From contig CM030939.1 of assembly GCA_018136815.1 (NCBI GenBank), forward strand, positions 558,001 to 622,000: DNA of 64,000 nt, written 5' to 3'. Of the stretch, positions 47,911 through 59,025 are shown in pieces. Under the pieces are notes generated by a model. The model saw nothing but the letters and a program-made list of their open reading frames with translations. It was not told the origin of the DNA and ran no database searches. Numbering within the stretch: position 1 is the stretch's first letter; the number at the start of each line of letters is the position of its first letter. A program made the position numbers and the translations under genes. Source of the stretch: Isochrysis galbana (lineage: Eukaryota; Haptophyta; Isochrysidales; Isochrysidaceae).

Positions 47911-48843
47911 TTTTTTTTCTCCTCCTTGTTGGAACTGTTTTTTAGCTGCGGTGCGATGTCGGCTGATGGGAGGGCGCGGTCGTGGGCGAGGCGAAGGGAG
48001 GAGGTGAAGGAGAGGCTGGGACGGGCAGTGAGGCGTGAACACCTCCGCCTCCGCTACCATGTGGCTCGTGGAGTGGCTGTGTGTGTGCAGTGAGACTCAA
48101 AGGAATGTTGTGACCAAGTATGGGGCAAACCAGGGACACCCAGGCTCACAAAGGGCTGAGCACGGGGGGCACTGGGGCTGGAGGGAGGCGAGGCACTAGG
48201 GGGGACACCGCCAGCACGAACATGGGGCGACGTGGGGCGAGACAGCTCGCCCAGAGCCCCTGGGAGTGCGGCCATGGGGGCGACTCTCGGGAACTCTGGA
48301 CGAAGACAAGAGAAAGAGCGGGAAACACACGGGACACGGGGGGAGCGCCAACAAGGAAACGAAGGGCGCGCACACACAAGAAAACGAGGGAGGGGGATCG
48401 AGCATGAACAACCCCGACCTAACACATTTGGGAAGAGAGAGGGGAGGGGGGGGTTGGGGAATCCCGATCGGACGGAGGGGACGCGGACGAAACGAAACCA
48501 AAACTCGCAAAGGGGGGAAACCAAGGGAGAGAGGCTCCCTAGGGGAAACCTAAGGGCGGCTCTCCCCCTAACCGCGACAACAATTATCGTCTCCGACCGA
48601 CAGTCGTTGAGGCCAGCACGAAGGCCAGTGCAAAGGTTCAAGACCTCGGAGATATCGCGGAGCAAGGCTAATGCATCGATGACACGTGGGCGACCACCTA
48701 GGATCGAATACGGTCTCGCAGCACAGTCAACGCCCGTATACGCCCGTATACGGATACACTTGAGAGTGTGGCGTCGAGCAAGCTTAGGCATGGTTAGAGT
48801 TGGATGAGCTGGTGAAAGCTGGGAGTAGAAGGGGTGCGGGGCG
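47911..48843 (-). repeat. Retroelement-derived segment (minus)
   Basis: The minus strand 48160-48067 matches 42420-42520, and 48570-48330 resembles 46300-46540. A minus ORF (48791-48054) starts MPKLARRHTLKCIRIRAYTG and has a helical stretch (RVIDALALLRDISEVLNLCT) before low-complexity sequence. I cannot name it and take it as a retroelement relic. Confidence 0.4.
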
Positions 48844-49689
48844 CTATTGCGAGTAATGGCGAGTCCTAGTTAGGACGCTGGCACTCATCGTGCGTGCGTA
48901 CGTGAAATTGCGAGAGCGTGCACCCTTGCGGCCCGGAGGGGGAAGTGGTGCCTGCAAGACCCAGTTTGTCAGTGCACATTGTCGGAACCACATGTGTGGC
49001 TTGTCTAGCCCGACAAAATGCACAACGGAATGCGAGTCTATCTCGCCTCCGTCATACAAAGTGTGATGCTGTGAATGTACTATCTCGACCGCTCTCCATT
49101 TGTGGAAGAAGGTGTTCAGCACGGTCTGATCCGACTGTTTCATTTCGCACACACGGGCGAGCCGCATGTGAGAGAGCCTCAAAAGCAGTCTTGTGACGTT
49201 CATGTCGGGTCGAAAGAAGAGGAAGCCCCCATTGAAGTACTTGCTGCAGGCAGGGGTAGCAACGATTCTCCTAGGGTCGGCAGTGTAACTCAGCATTTCA
49301 CAATTCACGAAGTGAAATGGGGACTTGGCGATGTAAACATCTGTGTCCACGCTGAGCACACGATCATACTCAACTAGGGACCAAGTGAAGAGTTTTCGGA
49401 GCAAAATTTGAAGCTTAACCGCATGATACAGCGGCACACGCTTCGCTGGGAAAGCCGGAAGACGAGACGTGAGTTCTACATCGTAAATCTGCCGTAGCTG
49501 ATGCCCCTGGCTTTCATTTGCTATGCGCGCACGAAGGCCAGGGGTTGATGAGTCATGCACGGTTACTAGCGTCCAATCCGTAGGCAGGAACCGCACATAC
49601 TGGCGCACTGCGCACAAGGATTCGTACTCGTGTTTCACACCCACCACCCACATCACCAGCGCTATGCTCAGGTTGTGGCACAGCGCCAT
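48844..49689 (-). CDS. GT8-family glycosyltransferase (glycogenin-like), 281 aa
   Basis: Single exon. EYDRVLSVDTDVYIAK carries the DxD metal/nucleotide-sugar motif (about residues 110-125). FNGGFLFFRPD is the conserved substrate-side loop, SDQTVLNTFFHKW follows, and VVHFVGLDKPHMWF is the HxxGxxKPW-type C-terminal motif with His in place of Trp. This order is that of GT8 enzymes, which transfer glucose, xylose, galactose or N-acetylglucosamine from UDP-sugars. The N-terminus (MALCHNLSIALVMWVVGVKH) is hydrophobic and may be the first strand of the fold rather than a signal anchor. The acceptor cannot be told from sequence. It stands alone between retroelement debris. Confidence 0.85.
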   Translation of the reverse strand: MALCHNLSIALVMWVVGVKHEYESLCAVRQYVRFLPTDWTLVTVHDSSTPGLRARIANESQGHQLRQIYDVELTSRLPAFPAKRVPLYHAVKLQILLRKLFTWSLVEYDRVLSVDTDVYIAKSPFHFVNCEMLSYTADPRRIVATPACSKYFNGGFLFFRPDMNVTRLLLRLSHMRLARVCEMKQSDQTVLNTFFHKWRAVEIVHSQHHTLYDGGEIDSHSVVHFVGLDKPHMWFRQCALTNWVLQAPLPPPGRKGARSRNFTYARTMSASVLTRTRHYSQ

Positions 49690-51559
49690 GTGAGTACGGC
49701 AAAATGATCAGGGCGATCCGTCTTGCAAGATCTATGGCTGCAAGGGTACGGACGGCAGGGGAACATGAAGTGAGAGAGTGCAGGTGCAGTCTGCTGGCAA
49801 GTAGTGCTCAGCGCCTTCCGTTTGGGTGCTGCGATGAGTGGCACCGAATCTAGAGCAACGGATGCTGGCTTCCTCCACAGGCTCCTAGCCTGGGCAACAA
49901 GTTGCCCGAGGGGTTTACTCCGTGGCTGTCAAAGGTGAGGCGTGGTGCAGGAACTCCATTGGTTAGGTGGGAGTGCGTAGGAGTGCGCGGCGCGGGCGAC
50001 TCGATCGCTTGCGTGTACGAGGGGCGCAGTTGCAAAATCTGCAGGCGTGCGGCGGAGTGCAGCCCAAGGGACAAGGGGCATGGGTAGGGAGAGGGGTAGA
50101 ATCAAATGGTCCTTCGTACATGCTTCTTCTTGTCACCCCCCTCGCCAACTGTTCGAGTTTTTGTTTAGTGTTAAGGTGGTTCCTTAGAAATTACGGGAGA
50201 GGTGGGAAATCGGCAGGTGAGCGGGTGCGCGTGCGTCGGCAGCAAGGAGCTCTCCCTCCCCAAGTGAGGCAGTGGCCATGTATGGGATGCCTGCCTTCGA
50301 CGACCCGCTTGGCACCATCACAGGGGAGCTTGATGGGCTCCCCGGCGCGGGTTCTGCGGCCCCGAGCATTCTGCCCCGCTTCTGCTCTTCGTGGAAGTGC
50401 AGCGGGGCCAGCTGCCCACATTGTCAGCGCCTTTGTGCCCGGTCTGCGACTCGGGCAGGAAGAAGAAGGCGACCAAGGCGGTGGCAGCCGCGAGGGAAGC
50501 AGGCAAGAAGCCCGTCTGTACGACGGAGTGGCTGGAGGGAATTGTGCTGCAGGCAGATGGGCCCGTATGGTTCTTTGAGGAAGAGCCATACGCCGCCCCG
50601 TGCTGTGCGGAGAAGACAGGATCGAACTAGCGCTGGTGCACTCGCACAGGCTGCGTGCAAGTGGTCACGCGCACCCAGAAGGGCCACAGGTCTTACCTCG
50701 CGGACTGCGTCGAAAAATTCATCGAGAAACAGTTCGGAGAGTCGCAGGTTGGCTTCTGCGCGCTGAGCAAGGAAAACCCCAACAAAACATACCGTGAGTA
50801 GGCAGACAATGAGGAATGTGTGGACTGTAGAGGGAGCCCGTGTGGGATAAGGTGCATGCGGCGGGGCCGAACAACAATATGACTGGCGTTCCAATGTTTT
50901 AAATGTTGCTTTTACCATCAACATGAGTGAGTTGTGCCTCGCGCGTTCCATACAACGTCGAAATGGGTTTATTTTTGGAAACAGTGCGGTTAGGGGGACT
51001 TAATAGGCATAGTTGCTGGAATAAAAACATTGGAAGTCCTGCCATGTTGTTGCGGAAGGGGTAGGATACCGGCAGGTTCGCTGCCACTCCCGTGTGTGAC
51101 CCATAGTTACACCGACACGGTATAGCCAACACTGGTCATTTGTGAAAAGAAACGGGTGACGGGTGAGTTCGAGCCCACACATCCCAATGCGTCTCATGAA
51201 GTAAGTGTTCTTACTGTTCTTCGCGCACATACACATATTCCGCCTCGTCCGCAACAAGACTATACACAGACGCAACATCAGATTCGGGGTCCGACTCCGC
51301 GCACTCGTGTGTGACCGACGTGTCGCCCTCCTCCGGTGCGGTCGCCGCCCAGCGCCCCGCGAGATCTACGCACTTTCTCTCGCTCGCCCCCCCCCCCCCC
51401 GGTTACGCCCGCCAAGAAATCCTTTGGAACCACCTTAAGTGTTTATCCGCAGTTATTTTGTAGGATGGAGTTTTCTAGTCCGAGGGGTGACGTCATCGGT
51501 AGCGAACCTACGTCATTGGCTTGTCGCGCGAGCTTAGCCCTCAATGAAAAAAAAATCGT
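49690..51559 (+). other. Possible unidentified multi-exon gene around 50.3-50.8 kb
   Basis: Plus-strand ORFs contain LPTLSAPLCPVCDSGRKKKA then VAAAREAGKKPVCTTEWLEG (50391-50630), and, in another frame, VVTRTQKGHRSYLADCVEKF followed by IEKQFGESQ before a possible GT donor near 50747. These have the look of real exons: CxxC and a BRCT-like KK-V-TTEWLE pattern. I could not assemble a gene or name it. The rest (50.9-51.56 kb) shows nothing, apart from a C run at 51391-51400. Confidence 0.3.
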
Positions 51560-51760
51560 CTTAAAATTCTCCGCTTCGTGTACGGCTTGAGGCAGCGTGC
51601 TAGTGAACCTCCCTACTACCCATCCTTAACCACCGTCAACCCCTTTCCCCTTCCCCAGTTCTCTCTTTAACGGAGATACTGGTTCCGGGGCGACCGCGCG
51701 CTCTGCTTCGGTCAGGAGTTGGAGAGAAGGGGGTGGGAGACTGTGGATTCGTCCACTCAG
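51560..51760 (-). repeat. Inverted partner of the repeat at 47722-47910
   Basis: Its reverse complement reads GTCTCCCACCCCCTTCTCTC and stays colinear with 47722-47910 for about 190 bp with scattered substitutions. Confidence 0.6.
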
Positions 51761-52033
51761 TGGCGTGGCTCTTGGTTCTCTTGTTCTCGTAAATTCTTCC
51801 CATCAGTCCGTCAGTGGTGTTCCCCGGTTCACCACGTTAAGGTTCTAAATCCTATCCCTTTCTAGGTTATATTTGGCACGTCTAGCCCTCTTGCTGCCTG
51901 TAAGAGGTCGTCAGAGATTTGTAGGTTAAAGTCTTTGTCTACCGTGTAGAGGGGATTTATCATATTCCTGATGTGCTTGTTGCTCGGGGCGTGCAGCCCC
52001 ACATACTCCCGTTGTTTTTTCAGCCTCTGGAAG

Positions 52034-52448
52034 CCAACTAACTTTATAGTTGGTCGCCATGGAGCGCGCCGCCGCCCCCCACCTCTCCTTCGGGTCCCCC
52101 GCCGCGGGCGCCCCCCCAGCACCCATGGAGCTGTCGCTGGCGAAGCGACCGCGTACACCCGCAGAGGCCGAGCAGGTGAGTGTGACCCCGGTCGCGCCAC
52201 ACGGCCCGTGGCAGCTAAAGGCGGCGAGGATAAACATCCGCCTAGCGAAACAGGGACCGGACGAAAAACTCACGCTAGAGCTGGCTAGAACGCACAAAGA
52301 GATAGCAGACGAGCGGGGGAGAGTCCCGCTCAAGGACATGCCGTTGTACCGGCAACTTTGCCGGGAAGACCTACACTCTAAGGAGTTCTTCGCGCAATTG
52401 AAGCGGATCAGTAGAAATTATATACCTAAACAGACGGGAGGAATGTGA
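52034..52448 (+). mobile_element. LINE-like 5' end: hairpin and 129-aa MERA ORF
   Basis: A perfect hairpin CCAACTAACTTTATAGTTGG (52034-52053) lies 5 bases before ATG 52059. The ORF starts MERAAAPHLSFGSPAAGAPP, parallels the 46761 copy to TPVAPHGPW, then continues into a charged helical part (KLTLELARTHKEIADERGRV ... FFAQLKRISRNYIPK) not seen in the other copies, ending at 52448. An A-rich stretch and the short motif AAACCT--GTTGCACCCTCTC follow at once. Confidence 0.65.
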
Positions 52449-53043
52449 CAAAAAAAGGAAACCTCGAGTTGCACCCTCTCCCCGGGTGTCTTCCGTACGC
52501 TCAGCGCCACAGCTCGAGCGCTCCTGTGCTTCCTTCTTGTGTCTCTCCTGCCCTCGCCTTCGCCTCATACTGTCGCATGTCGCCTGAGGGCACCCGCTTG
52601 TCCTCGGCTCCCTTGTCGCGTGCTTCCCCCATCCCCGGTAGCACGCATCCCATGCCGCTGAAGGGCTGTATCTCACATGTTACATACAGCTGCCCCTCCA
52701 CCTCTACACGCCCTACAGCCACAGCTCCACTCCCTTCACCACAGCGCAAAAACCGCGTCGACGTCAACATAACGAGATGCTCTCGAGTACCCAACTTCCA
52801 ACCGCTACCGGGGGCGCTGCCGACGCTTTCTTGGTCAGCCACTTGGACAGAATGCCCCCTCTGTTGTGATGGTGGTTTGGTTTGGGTTGATGGCTGTGGG
52901 GGTGAGAATGCTTCTCTTGGCCGCTTGCGCGCCGCTCGTGTTCTGTCTGGTCCTCGCGTATCACGCGTGACCGGAGCTTGGTGAGTGTACGATGCTCCAT
53001 ACTGTGTGCTTGGGTCGTGTGCATGCGCACGGATGTCTGCCTG
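52449..53043. other. Intergenic, nothing recognised
   Basis: Moderately GC-rich, no supported gene. 52455-52490 carries the dispersed AAACCT--GTTGCACCCTCTC motif also found at 11650, 20935 (inverted) and 53698. Confidence 0.4.
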
Positions 53044-53730
53044 CTAAGGTTTGCAATTGATGCTGCATGCCACCAGACTTGGTGTGATGGTGGTCTGATT
53101 GACCGGCCGGGTCTGCGCCTCGTGCTTTCGCACTCGGTCAGTGCCGCAGCGATGTAGGGGCCCAGCCCGAAGGCTTTTCCTATGGGAGACTGAGCTCTGT
53201 GGCTCTGGGTGTGCATGGGCTTGTCTGTGCTGACTGGGCTGTGCTGGTATTGTGTGCGGTGTTGAGGTGTGCGCTGTCAGTCTGTGTCTGGGGCCGCGGC
53301 TCGGGCCGTGGCTCGCGAGTACCTGGGCTGGCATGGCTTCGGCGGGAGGTCGCTGCGGCTGCAGGGCGTCGGTCATGGCTTGGTCGGCCAGCGCGGTGGG
53401 GAAGGCGGAGAGAGTGGGGGGGAGCGGGGCGCGCTCCATGACCCTATCGTTATAACGATAGTTGAATTTCAAGGTTGAGGAATATAGGCGTTGCAAAATG
53501 AGCAAGATAACGTAATTTCGTTCGGTAGGGAGCGGATGTTGGGGTATGTTGCCCCGGGGGGCGCGCAATTTTCCCACCGGGCTATTATTTGTCCACATCG
53601 GGGCAGGAGGTAAAAGGGGGTTGGTCGGAGGCCCGGGGTGCCTTGTCCATGAAGGTTTATATACCCACTTCATGGGGGTATTTGTTAAATAAATAATCAA
53701 ACCTAAGGTTGCAGCCTCTCCCTACCGTCT
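53044..53730 (-). mobile_element. LINE-like 5' region and MERA ORF (minus)
   Basis: The hairpin CTATCGTTATAACGATAG (53460-53443) precedes ATG at 53439-53437. The ORF (MERAPLPPTLSAFPTALADQ, then AMTDALQPQRPP) runs to 53044. Its DNA closely matches 388-270. Upstream, 53725-53660 on the minus strand matches the segments near 11680 and 20935 (GAGGCTGCAACCTTAGGTTT). Confidence 0.6.
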
Positions 53731-54085
53731 ACCGTGAGACACCAGGCCTGTAGCTTGTACACTATTCACTCTCTCACACCTGGGCCAGGACGACATGAAG
53801 CACGATCACCTTGCGCCTCTTGAGGATTTGGCTGATTTCACAAACAGTTCTCTAGGGAGACTAGACGTAGATGGGCCGTGGGGGAAACGATGCTGCAAAC
53901 ATAAGCAGGAGGGACAGTGCGTGGGTGTCATCGCGGACTCTTGCTCATAGCAGGTTCATCTTAGCAAGTCTTGATACGGCCTTCCTCCCGACTCGAACAC
54001 CTCATCGAAGCCCTGCCGTGTAAGGCAAAGCCTCGATGCGAGCTGTTTTGCTTGGCATTGCCGATGCCACACACGAAATGTGCAG
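53731..54085. other. 3' flank of the HPT gene
   Basis: No feature seen; probably the 3' UTR of the minus-strand gene that ends at 54086. Confidence 0.4.
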
Positions 54086-56040
54086 CTAACGAGCGAAGGG
54101 CATCATCAAGTAGGAGCCGTAGAATACCTTCCATAGTTGCATGTAGTAGGAATATACCGCAGCAGCATCGAGTGGATCCACGGACGATAGGCGGACCTGT
54201 GATAGTGAGAGAGCGATAGAGTATCGATGATGGCGCATGAGCAAGCGGGTGCGTTCATATACCTTACAATCTCGTATATGCGCAAATGGCCTGCGGGAAA
54301 CATAACACTAGGCACAATTCACATTAATAAATCTCGCCGCGAAGAAGGCAGCTCCAGCAGCGATGGCCCTGCGAGCCGCGCGTGCCCACAGCCCTTTGGT
54401 CATTGCCACACTTGCAGCAATACTGACAGCGCTACCGACAGCAATTAGAGCAACCGTGAGAAGGCCAACTGCAAACGTGAGCACCTGACATGCAGTGGAA
54501 TGACGGCAAGATCACCAACCAACGCAAGTGAATAACAAGGTGGCATGCAACATGTGGGCCCGCCTACGCCCTCGCACACACCTGTTGTTGACCCGTACGG
54601 ACTGAGAAGGAATTGATGCCGTAGATTCGATCTCCCGCCACGTCAGGGACGTCCTTCACAAGTGCAATGACGATCCCAAATCTTGATGATGAAGAACAAG
54701 CATTGGGATGAAGTTAGTCCCGCTGCAAGAGAGTGCAAGCCGCTAGCTCGTGCTTCGAGTGGTATCGCCGTTCGCATTGCGTAAACACGGCTGCTTGACT
54801 GGTTTGTCAAGTTATAGCAGATGGTTACCGGGACTACGGAAAGGCTCCAATGGAGCCAAACCAAACGGTTGCCTTTGATGGGCTTGCGGCTCTATAGCCT
54901 TTCCTCTTTGGGGAAAGGCACTGGCACTTACAATGTATAGAAGATGGTTGCTCCAATGCAGCGCAATCGTAGATCAGCCTCCACCGGCGGAGCCAGGCCG
55001 CCAGTCATTGCAGACAGGACCGCGCCTACGCCCGCGATGGGTGTGGCAAGTGGTGCTCCAAATCCTGTAGTTGCAGCATGCTGGAAGAAGGCCCAGTTGA
55101 TGAGGCCACCACGAACGGCCATGATGCAAAAAGATGCCATCAGAGGATACCGCTTCAGCCGTACGGGCGGCACAGAATAGGCAGTGCCAAGAAGCGCCGA
55201 GCCAACAAGCACCGATCGTAATGCGGGGGAAGAGAGCGGAGGATGCGCATAACCTAGACCGGCTCCAAGACAGAGGCATGCGATCACAATTGCCCATCCT
55301 TGCTTGAGCGTCATCTCTCCCGATGCAAGAGGCAGTTTTGGTTTGTTGACCTGCAGAACAGGGACAGGCGGAGTGAGACCTGGCCGATTGGTGTGCAGCC
55401 GCAACAGACATTTGAGATTCGGACCATTAAACTGGAGTCGACACAACTACCTCAATGACTTTGTCGCAGTGGAGCCTCAGCGTGCATGTTCGATGATGTG
55501 TGCAGGCCCATCAAATCCACCACTCGGCTCCCCCCGCCCCCATACACCTGCCTTCCGCCCCCGACCCTGACCCTTCCTGCTGACTTATCACCCAACTACC
55601 AGCACTTGCACCTTGTCAATCTCAACGTCAAAGAGCTGGTTGAGCCCTGTGATGTAGATGTTGATGAGCAGCGAGGGCAAGGTAGCATACGATACAAGCG
55701 GCACCAGCACAGAAAGGAGCGTGGCAGCCGGGACGCTGGAAGGCGCGGCGAAGAGTGAGAGAGCAGGAATGCACATGGCCGAGCCTATTAGAGTGTGTGG
55801 GCGCGAGAAGCGCCAGAGAAGCTCAAGGGGACGGAGCGGGCCGCCGTTGGCTTTGGTTGCGGTCACGGACAAAGCCTCATGCGGCTGCTCGAGCTTGTCG
55901 ACGATGCGCTCGGCGCATGCTTGCGGCGAGGGGAGACGAAGGGACGGGAGCGTGCGGGGCGAAAGCCGCGACGAAGGGACGGCCCGAGCCAGTGTGGGCA
56001 GAAGCGCGGCTAGCAGCAGAACCGTCGCGCCGCGCGCCAT
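54086..56040 (-). CDS. VTE2: Homogentisate phytyltransferase (UbiA family), 5 exons
   Basis: Minus-strand exons 56040-55612, 55350-54932, 54681-54582, 54484-54323 and 54196-54086. All introns are GT-AG and the phases fit, giving 406 aa (plant and cyanobacterial enzymes are near 320-400). A signal peptide (MARGATVLLLAALLPTLARA) begins a plastid-targeting region. The catalytic motifs are [24 protein letters not shown] (quoted here in two parts: NQLFDVEID and [11 protein letters not shown]), the first Asp-rich prenyl-diphosphate site, and KDVPDVAGDRIYGINSFSVR, the second. Multiple membrane helices follow and the C-terminus YYMQLWKVFYGSYLMMPFAR matches the family end. It joins phytyl diphosphate to homogentisate in the first committed step of tocopherol synthesis, in plastid membranes. 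A tocotrienol or plastoquinone prenyltransferase is the main alternative. Confidence 0.9.
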
Positions 56041-56176
56041 TTCTGCGACCGAGCTCAGAGTTACTTGTTCCTTTAGTTTAACCTTAGTGCGGTAGTACGG
56101 GACTGTCGCCAGCCGCCCCTCTCCCTCTCCTCCCGTTTACGTTAGCAAACGGGGCCCATTTCCCACCGTACTCCAT

Positions 56177-56212
<36 letters not shown>

Positions 56213-56308
56213 CAACCCCCCCCCCCCCCCTCTCCCTCTCTCCACTCTCGCCCATCGTTGTCCCTGCGGCGCGTCCTGGCCTGCTCTCAAGGTCCTTTGG
56301 GGGCTCCT
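56041..56308. other. Upstream flank with long G and C homopolymers
   Basis: About 32 G (56179-56210) followed by TTCAA and about 15 C. Such a tract can stall sequencing and assembly. It lies between the HPT start and the LTR element. CTCCT at 56304-56308 is the left target duplication of that element. Confidence 0.7.
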
Positions 56309-56651
56309 TGTCGAATCCAGAGTATCTCTATACTCAAGGCGGATTCGATGCTCAAGAGTGCGAACGATTTTTGTTTTCTGGGCTTGTCTCGATGGTTCGC
56401 CGCTCGACAATTGAACACCGAGGCTTCGCATCGCTCGTCAATTCATTTCTCTCTTTCTTTGTTTGTTTCGAGCGTTTACGTTTGTTTCTCAGTTCATTTA
56501 TTGAGTGAGTGGTCTTAGTAGATTGAGTTTTGTGAGGTGTGGTGGCGTGCGTTGGCGTCATGTAGCGCGTTTCCCTCCCTCTTTCTCTCTCTCTCTCAAG
56601 ATTGTGCCCCGAATGAGACTTGCCACGAACAAGCTTCGGCTTGATTCGACA
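56309..56651 (+). repeat. 5' LTR of the non-autonomous element
   Basis: 343 bp. The first 40 bases contain an inverted repeat (TCGAATCC ... GGATTCGA), so the LTR opens with a stem-loop. A CT microsatellite lies near its end. Confidence 0.95.
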
Positions 56652-57992
56652 GTTTAAAGACATCCCTCGCTCACATGCACGCCCTCGTCCGCGCCTCGCC
56701 ATCCATCGCTTCGTACATGAGCCCACACATGCACATGGCGCACATGCCTCATTGCACACCACCCGTTGCCCGACCCCGCTCTGACCCATGGGGTGAGCAT
56801 GGCTCGCGTCTCCGGCGACGAGCGCGGTCAGTCTGCCTTCCTCCGCCATTTCCTTGCCTCTCGCCTCGCCTCCGCCTCGCCAAGCCTCCGCTTTCCACTG
56901 CCCCTCATCCTTTCCCATGAATGACACCCACTCATGTATGTCTGTTCTCTCTCTGTCGTTCTCTCCACCGCTCCTCCTACCTTTGAGGGCTGAGTCCCCT
57001 GAGCCTTGAGCACGCAGGCTGCCTCCTCCTCCTCCTCCTCCTCGTGGTTCGTCGCGATCGATGGTGTGGTGGTGGTCTCGGTCTCTCTCTCTCTCTTTCT
57101 CTTTCCATCCTTTCCCCCGTTCGATACGTTTGTGGCTCTCCAATTTGTTCGACGGTTCGTCTCGTTTGGGTTGTGGTTCTCAAAGATGTCAGCCTTGATT
57201 TCGAGCTCACTTTCAATCCTCTTCTTGTCCTCGTTCTCGTCCGCGTGTTCGTCGTTTGGATCCTCGGTCTTCGGTCGTCAATCCTCATTCTTCTGTTGCG
57301 TCGTAGTTGTGAGCAAAATTCCCCGTTTCGATCGCTTCTGATCATCACCCCTCTCGTTATGGCTAAGGCCACCTTCGTTCAATCATTGATTCTCGTTCAG
57401 GCTTCGGCCATCCGCGTTCTCGTTCTCGATTCTCTCGATTCTCGTTTATTCTTGTTTTGATTTTGCTCTAAGTATGATGCTAGTGAAGGGTGAGGTTTGG
57501 CGCTCGACGTCTCTCGGCTTCTAACTACGTTCCGAGTTCTAGTGCTAGGCCGCGAATGAAATTGTAGGAGGTCTCAACTCTTGTTTGATTCTTTGAGTTC
57601 TTCAATTCATTCGGTTCATTCTTTCGTTCTTTGTCCGAGTTACCGTTCGTTCGGAGTATGATTGTGTACCCGTAAGTTTCTCAGGAGGGATGTGCGCCCC
57701 GAGTGAGACTTGTCTTTAAACCACGCTGGTTTAACCCGCTGAGTGCGCACACTCTTCGGGGTGAGAAGGCAAGAGGGTCACTTTCACTTATGATTGTTGT
57801 GTTTTCTCGTTTGATTGTTCGTATCGTCAACTCGAGTTTTCTTTGTTTGTATCTCATGGGGACGCCTGTGAGTACATCATTGTGAGCTTGAGTTTGGTGT
57901 CCTGTCTTGTCTCTGTTCGTCGCGTCTTTTCGTGCTTGTTGTGGGCTTGATCACCCTATGACTCGCGTGGGCGCTCGATTTGAGTCGGGGGG

Positions 57993-58335
57993 TGTCGAAT
58001 CCAGAGTATCTCTATACTCAAGGCGGATTCGATGCTCAAGAGTGCGAACGATTTTTGTTTTCTGGGCTTGTCTCGATGGTTCGCCGCTCGACAATTGAAC
58101 ACCGAGGCTTCGCATCGCTCGTCAATTCATTTCTCTCTTTCTTTGTTTGTTTCGAGCGTTTACGTTTGTTTCTCAGTTCATTTATTGAGTGAGTGGTCTT
58201 AGTAGATTGAGTTTTGTGAGGTGTGGTGGCGTGCGTTGGCGTCATGTAGCGCGTTTCCCTCCCTCTTTCTCTCTCTCTCTCAAGATTGTGCCCCGAATGA
58301 GACTTGCCACGAACAAGCTTCGGCTTGATTCGACA
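57993..58335 (+). repeat. 3' LTR of the non-autonomous element
   Basis: 343 bp, by eye identical to the 5' LTR, directly after the polypurine tract. Confidence 0.95.
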
Positions 58336-58340
58336 CTCCT

Positions 58341-59025
58341 AGAGGCATGAGCTTTATGCTTTATGGATGTGCCCCATTTTTATTAGGCACTATAAAATCG
58401 TGCACTTTGGTTTGTAGAAGGTGCTCAAACTGCATGAAAGCCTCCTCGTGTAGAGAGCTCGGCCGACATGTGCTTATTTTTTGAAATGGTTGAAGTGCTG
58501 ACTTACAATGACATGTAACATGCTTGCGCGTACAACACGGCGAGCCTCATGGATGTGCCCCGACATCGGTGGGGGGCGCTCCGGCATTCACACCACTCTA
58601 AGACACCTCTAGGAGCCCAGAAGAGGCACTCCTCCGACGTACAACACACTCCCTTTTCTTGCACAACCCTCTCTTCAGATTTCCACGCTTTGACGCCAAC
58701 GTCGTTCGCGCGGCAGTACTCTGCCGCTTTCCTGACGTCCTCGACGGTCGCGGCGCGCTCAATCGCTCGGGCATCGCGGGCCTGGACGGTGTAGTGGCCA
58801 GGGGCGGGCACAGGCTTGGTGGCAGGCTTCCTTGGGGCCATGGGGAGCTAGGGGGGGACAGGGGCACGCCCGCGAAGCGGGCACGTGGACGAAGCGCAAG
58901 CCTCTAGAGCATTCGCGATGTCTCAGAAGCAAAAAGAAATAACAGTAAAGAAAAAAACAGTACAAAGTAAAAAGAACAGAGGAAGAAAGAAGAAGAGTGA
59001 GAGAAAGAAGATAATAATAATTTTC
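58341..59025 (-). other. Intergenic with one unrecognised minus ORF
   Basis: The minus ORF 58841-58503 (112 aa, MAPRKPATKPVPAPGHYTVQ, then EDVRKAAEYCRANDVGVKAW) looks protein-like and Cys-rich at its end, but I cannot name it; it may be a first exon or a gag relic. 58930-59020 is A-rich. Confidence 0.3.

Larger units (their letters stand above)
56309..58335 (+). mobile_element. Young non-autonomous LTR retrotransposon, 2,027 bp
   Basis: The two 343-bp LTRs (56309-56651 and 57993-58335) appear identical by eye, start TGTCGAATC and end GATTCGACA, and are flanked by the 5-bp duplication CTCCT (56304-56308, 58336-58340). The internal 1,341 bp encodes no protease, RT or integrase, and ends in the polypurine tract GAGTCGGGGGG. 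It must be moved by another element's enzymes, most likely a Ty3/gypsy relative of those at 9.5, 16 and 41 kb, which share the LTR start. Confidence 0.95.

Noticed and set aside
51160-51200. GTTCGAGCCC near 51170 as a tRNA T-arm
   Set aside because: The flanking bases do not pair as a T-stem and no acceptor or anticodon arm can be drawn.
57006-57460. Ser/Val/Leu-rich ORFs inside the 2-kb LTR element
   Set aside because: Low-complexity CT-rich translation without any gag, protease or RT motif.
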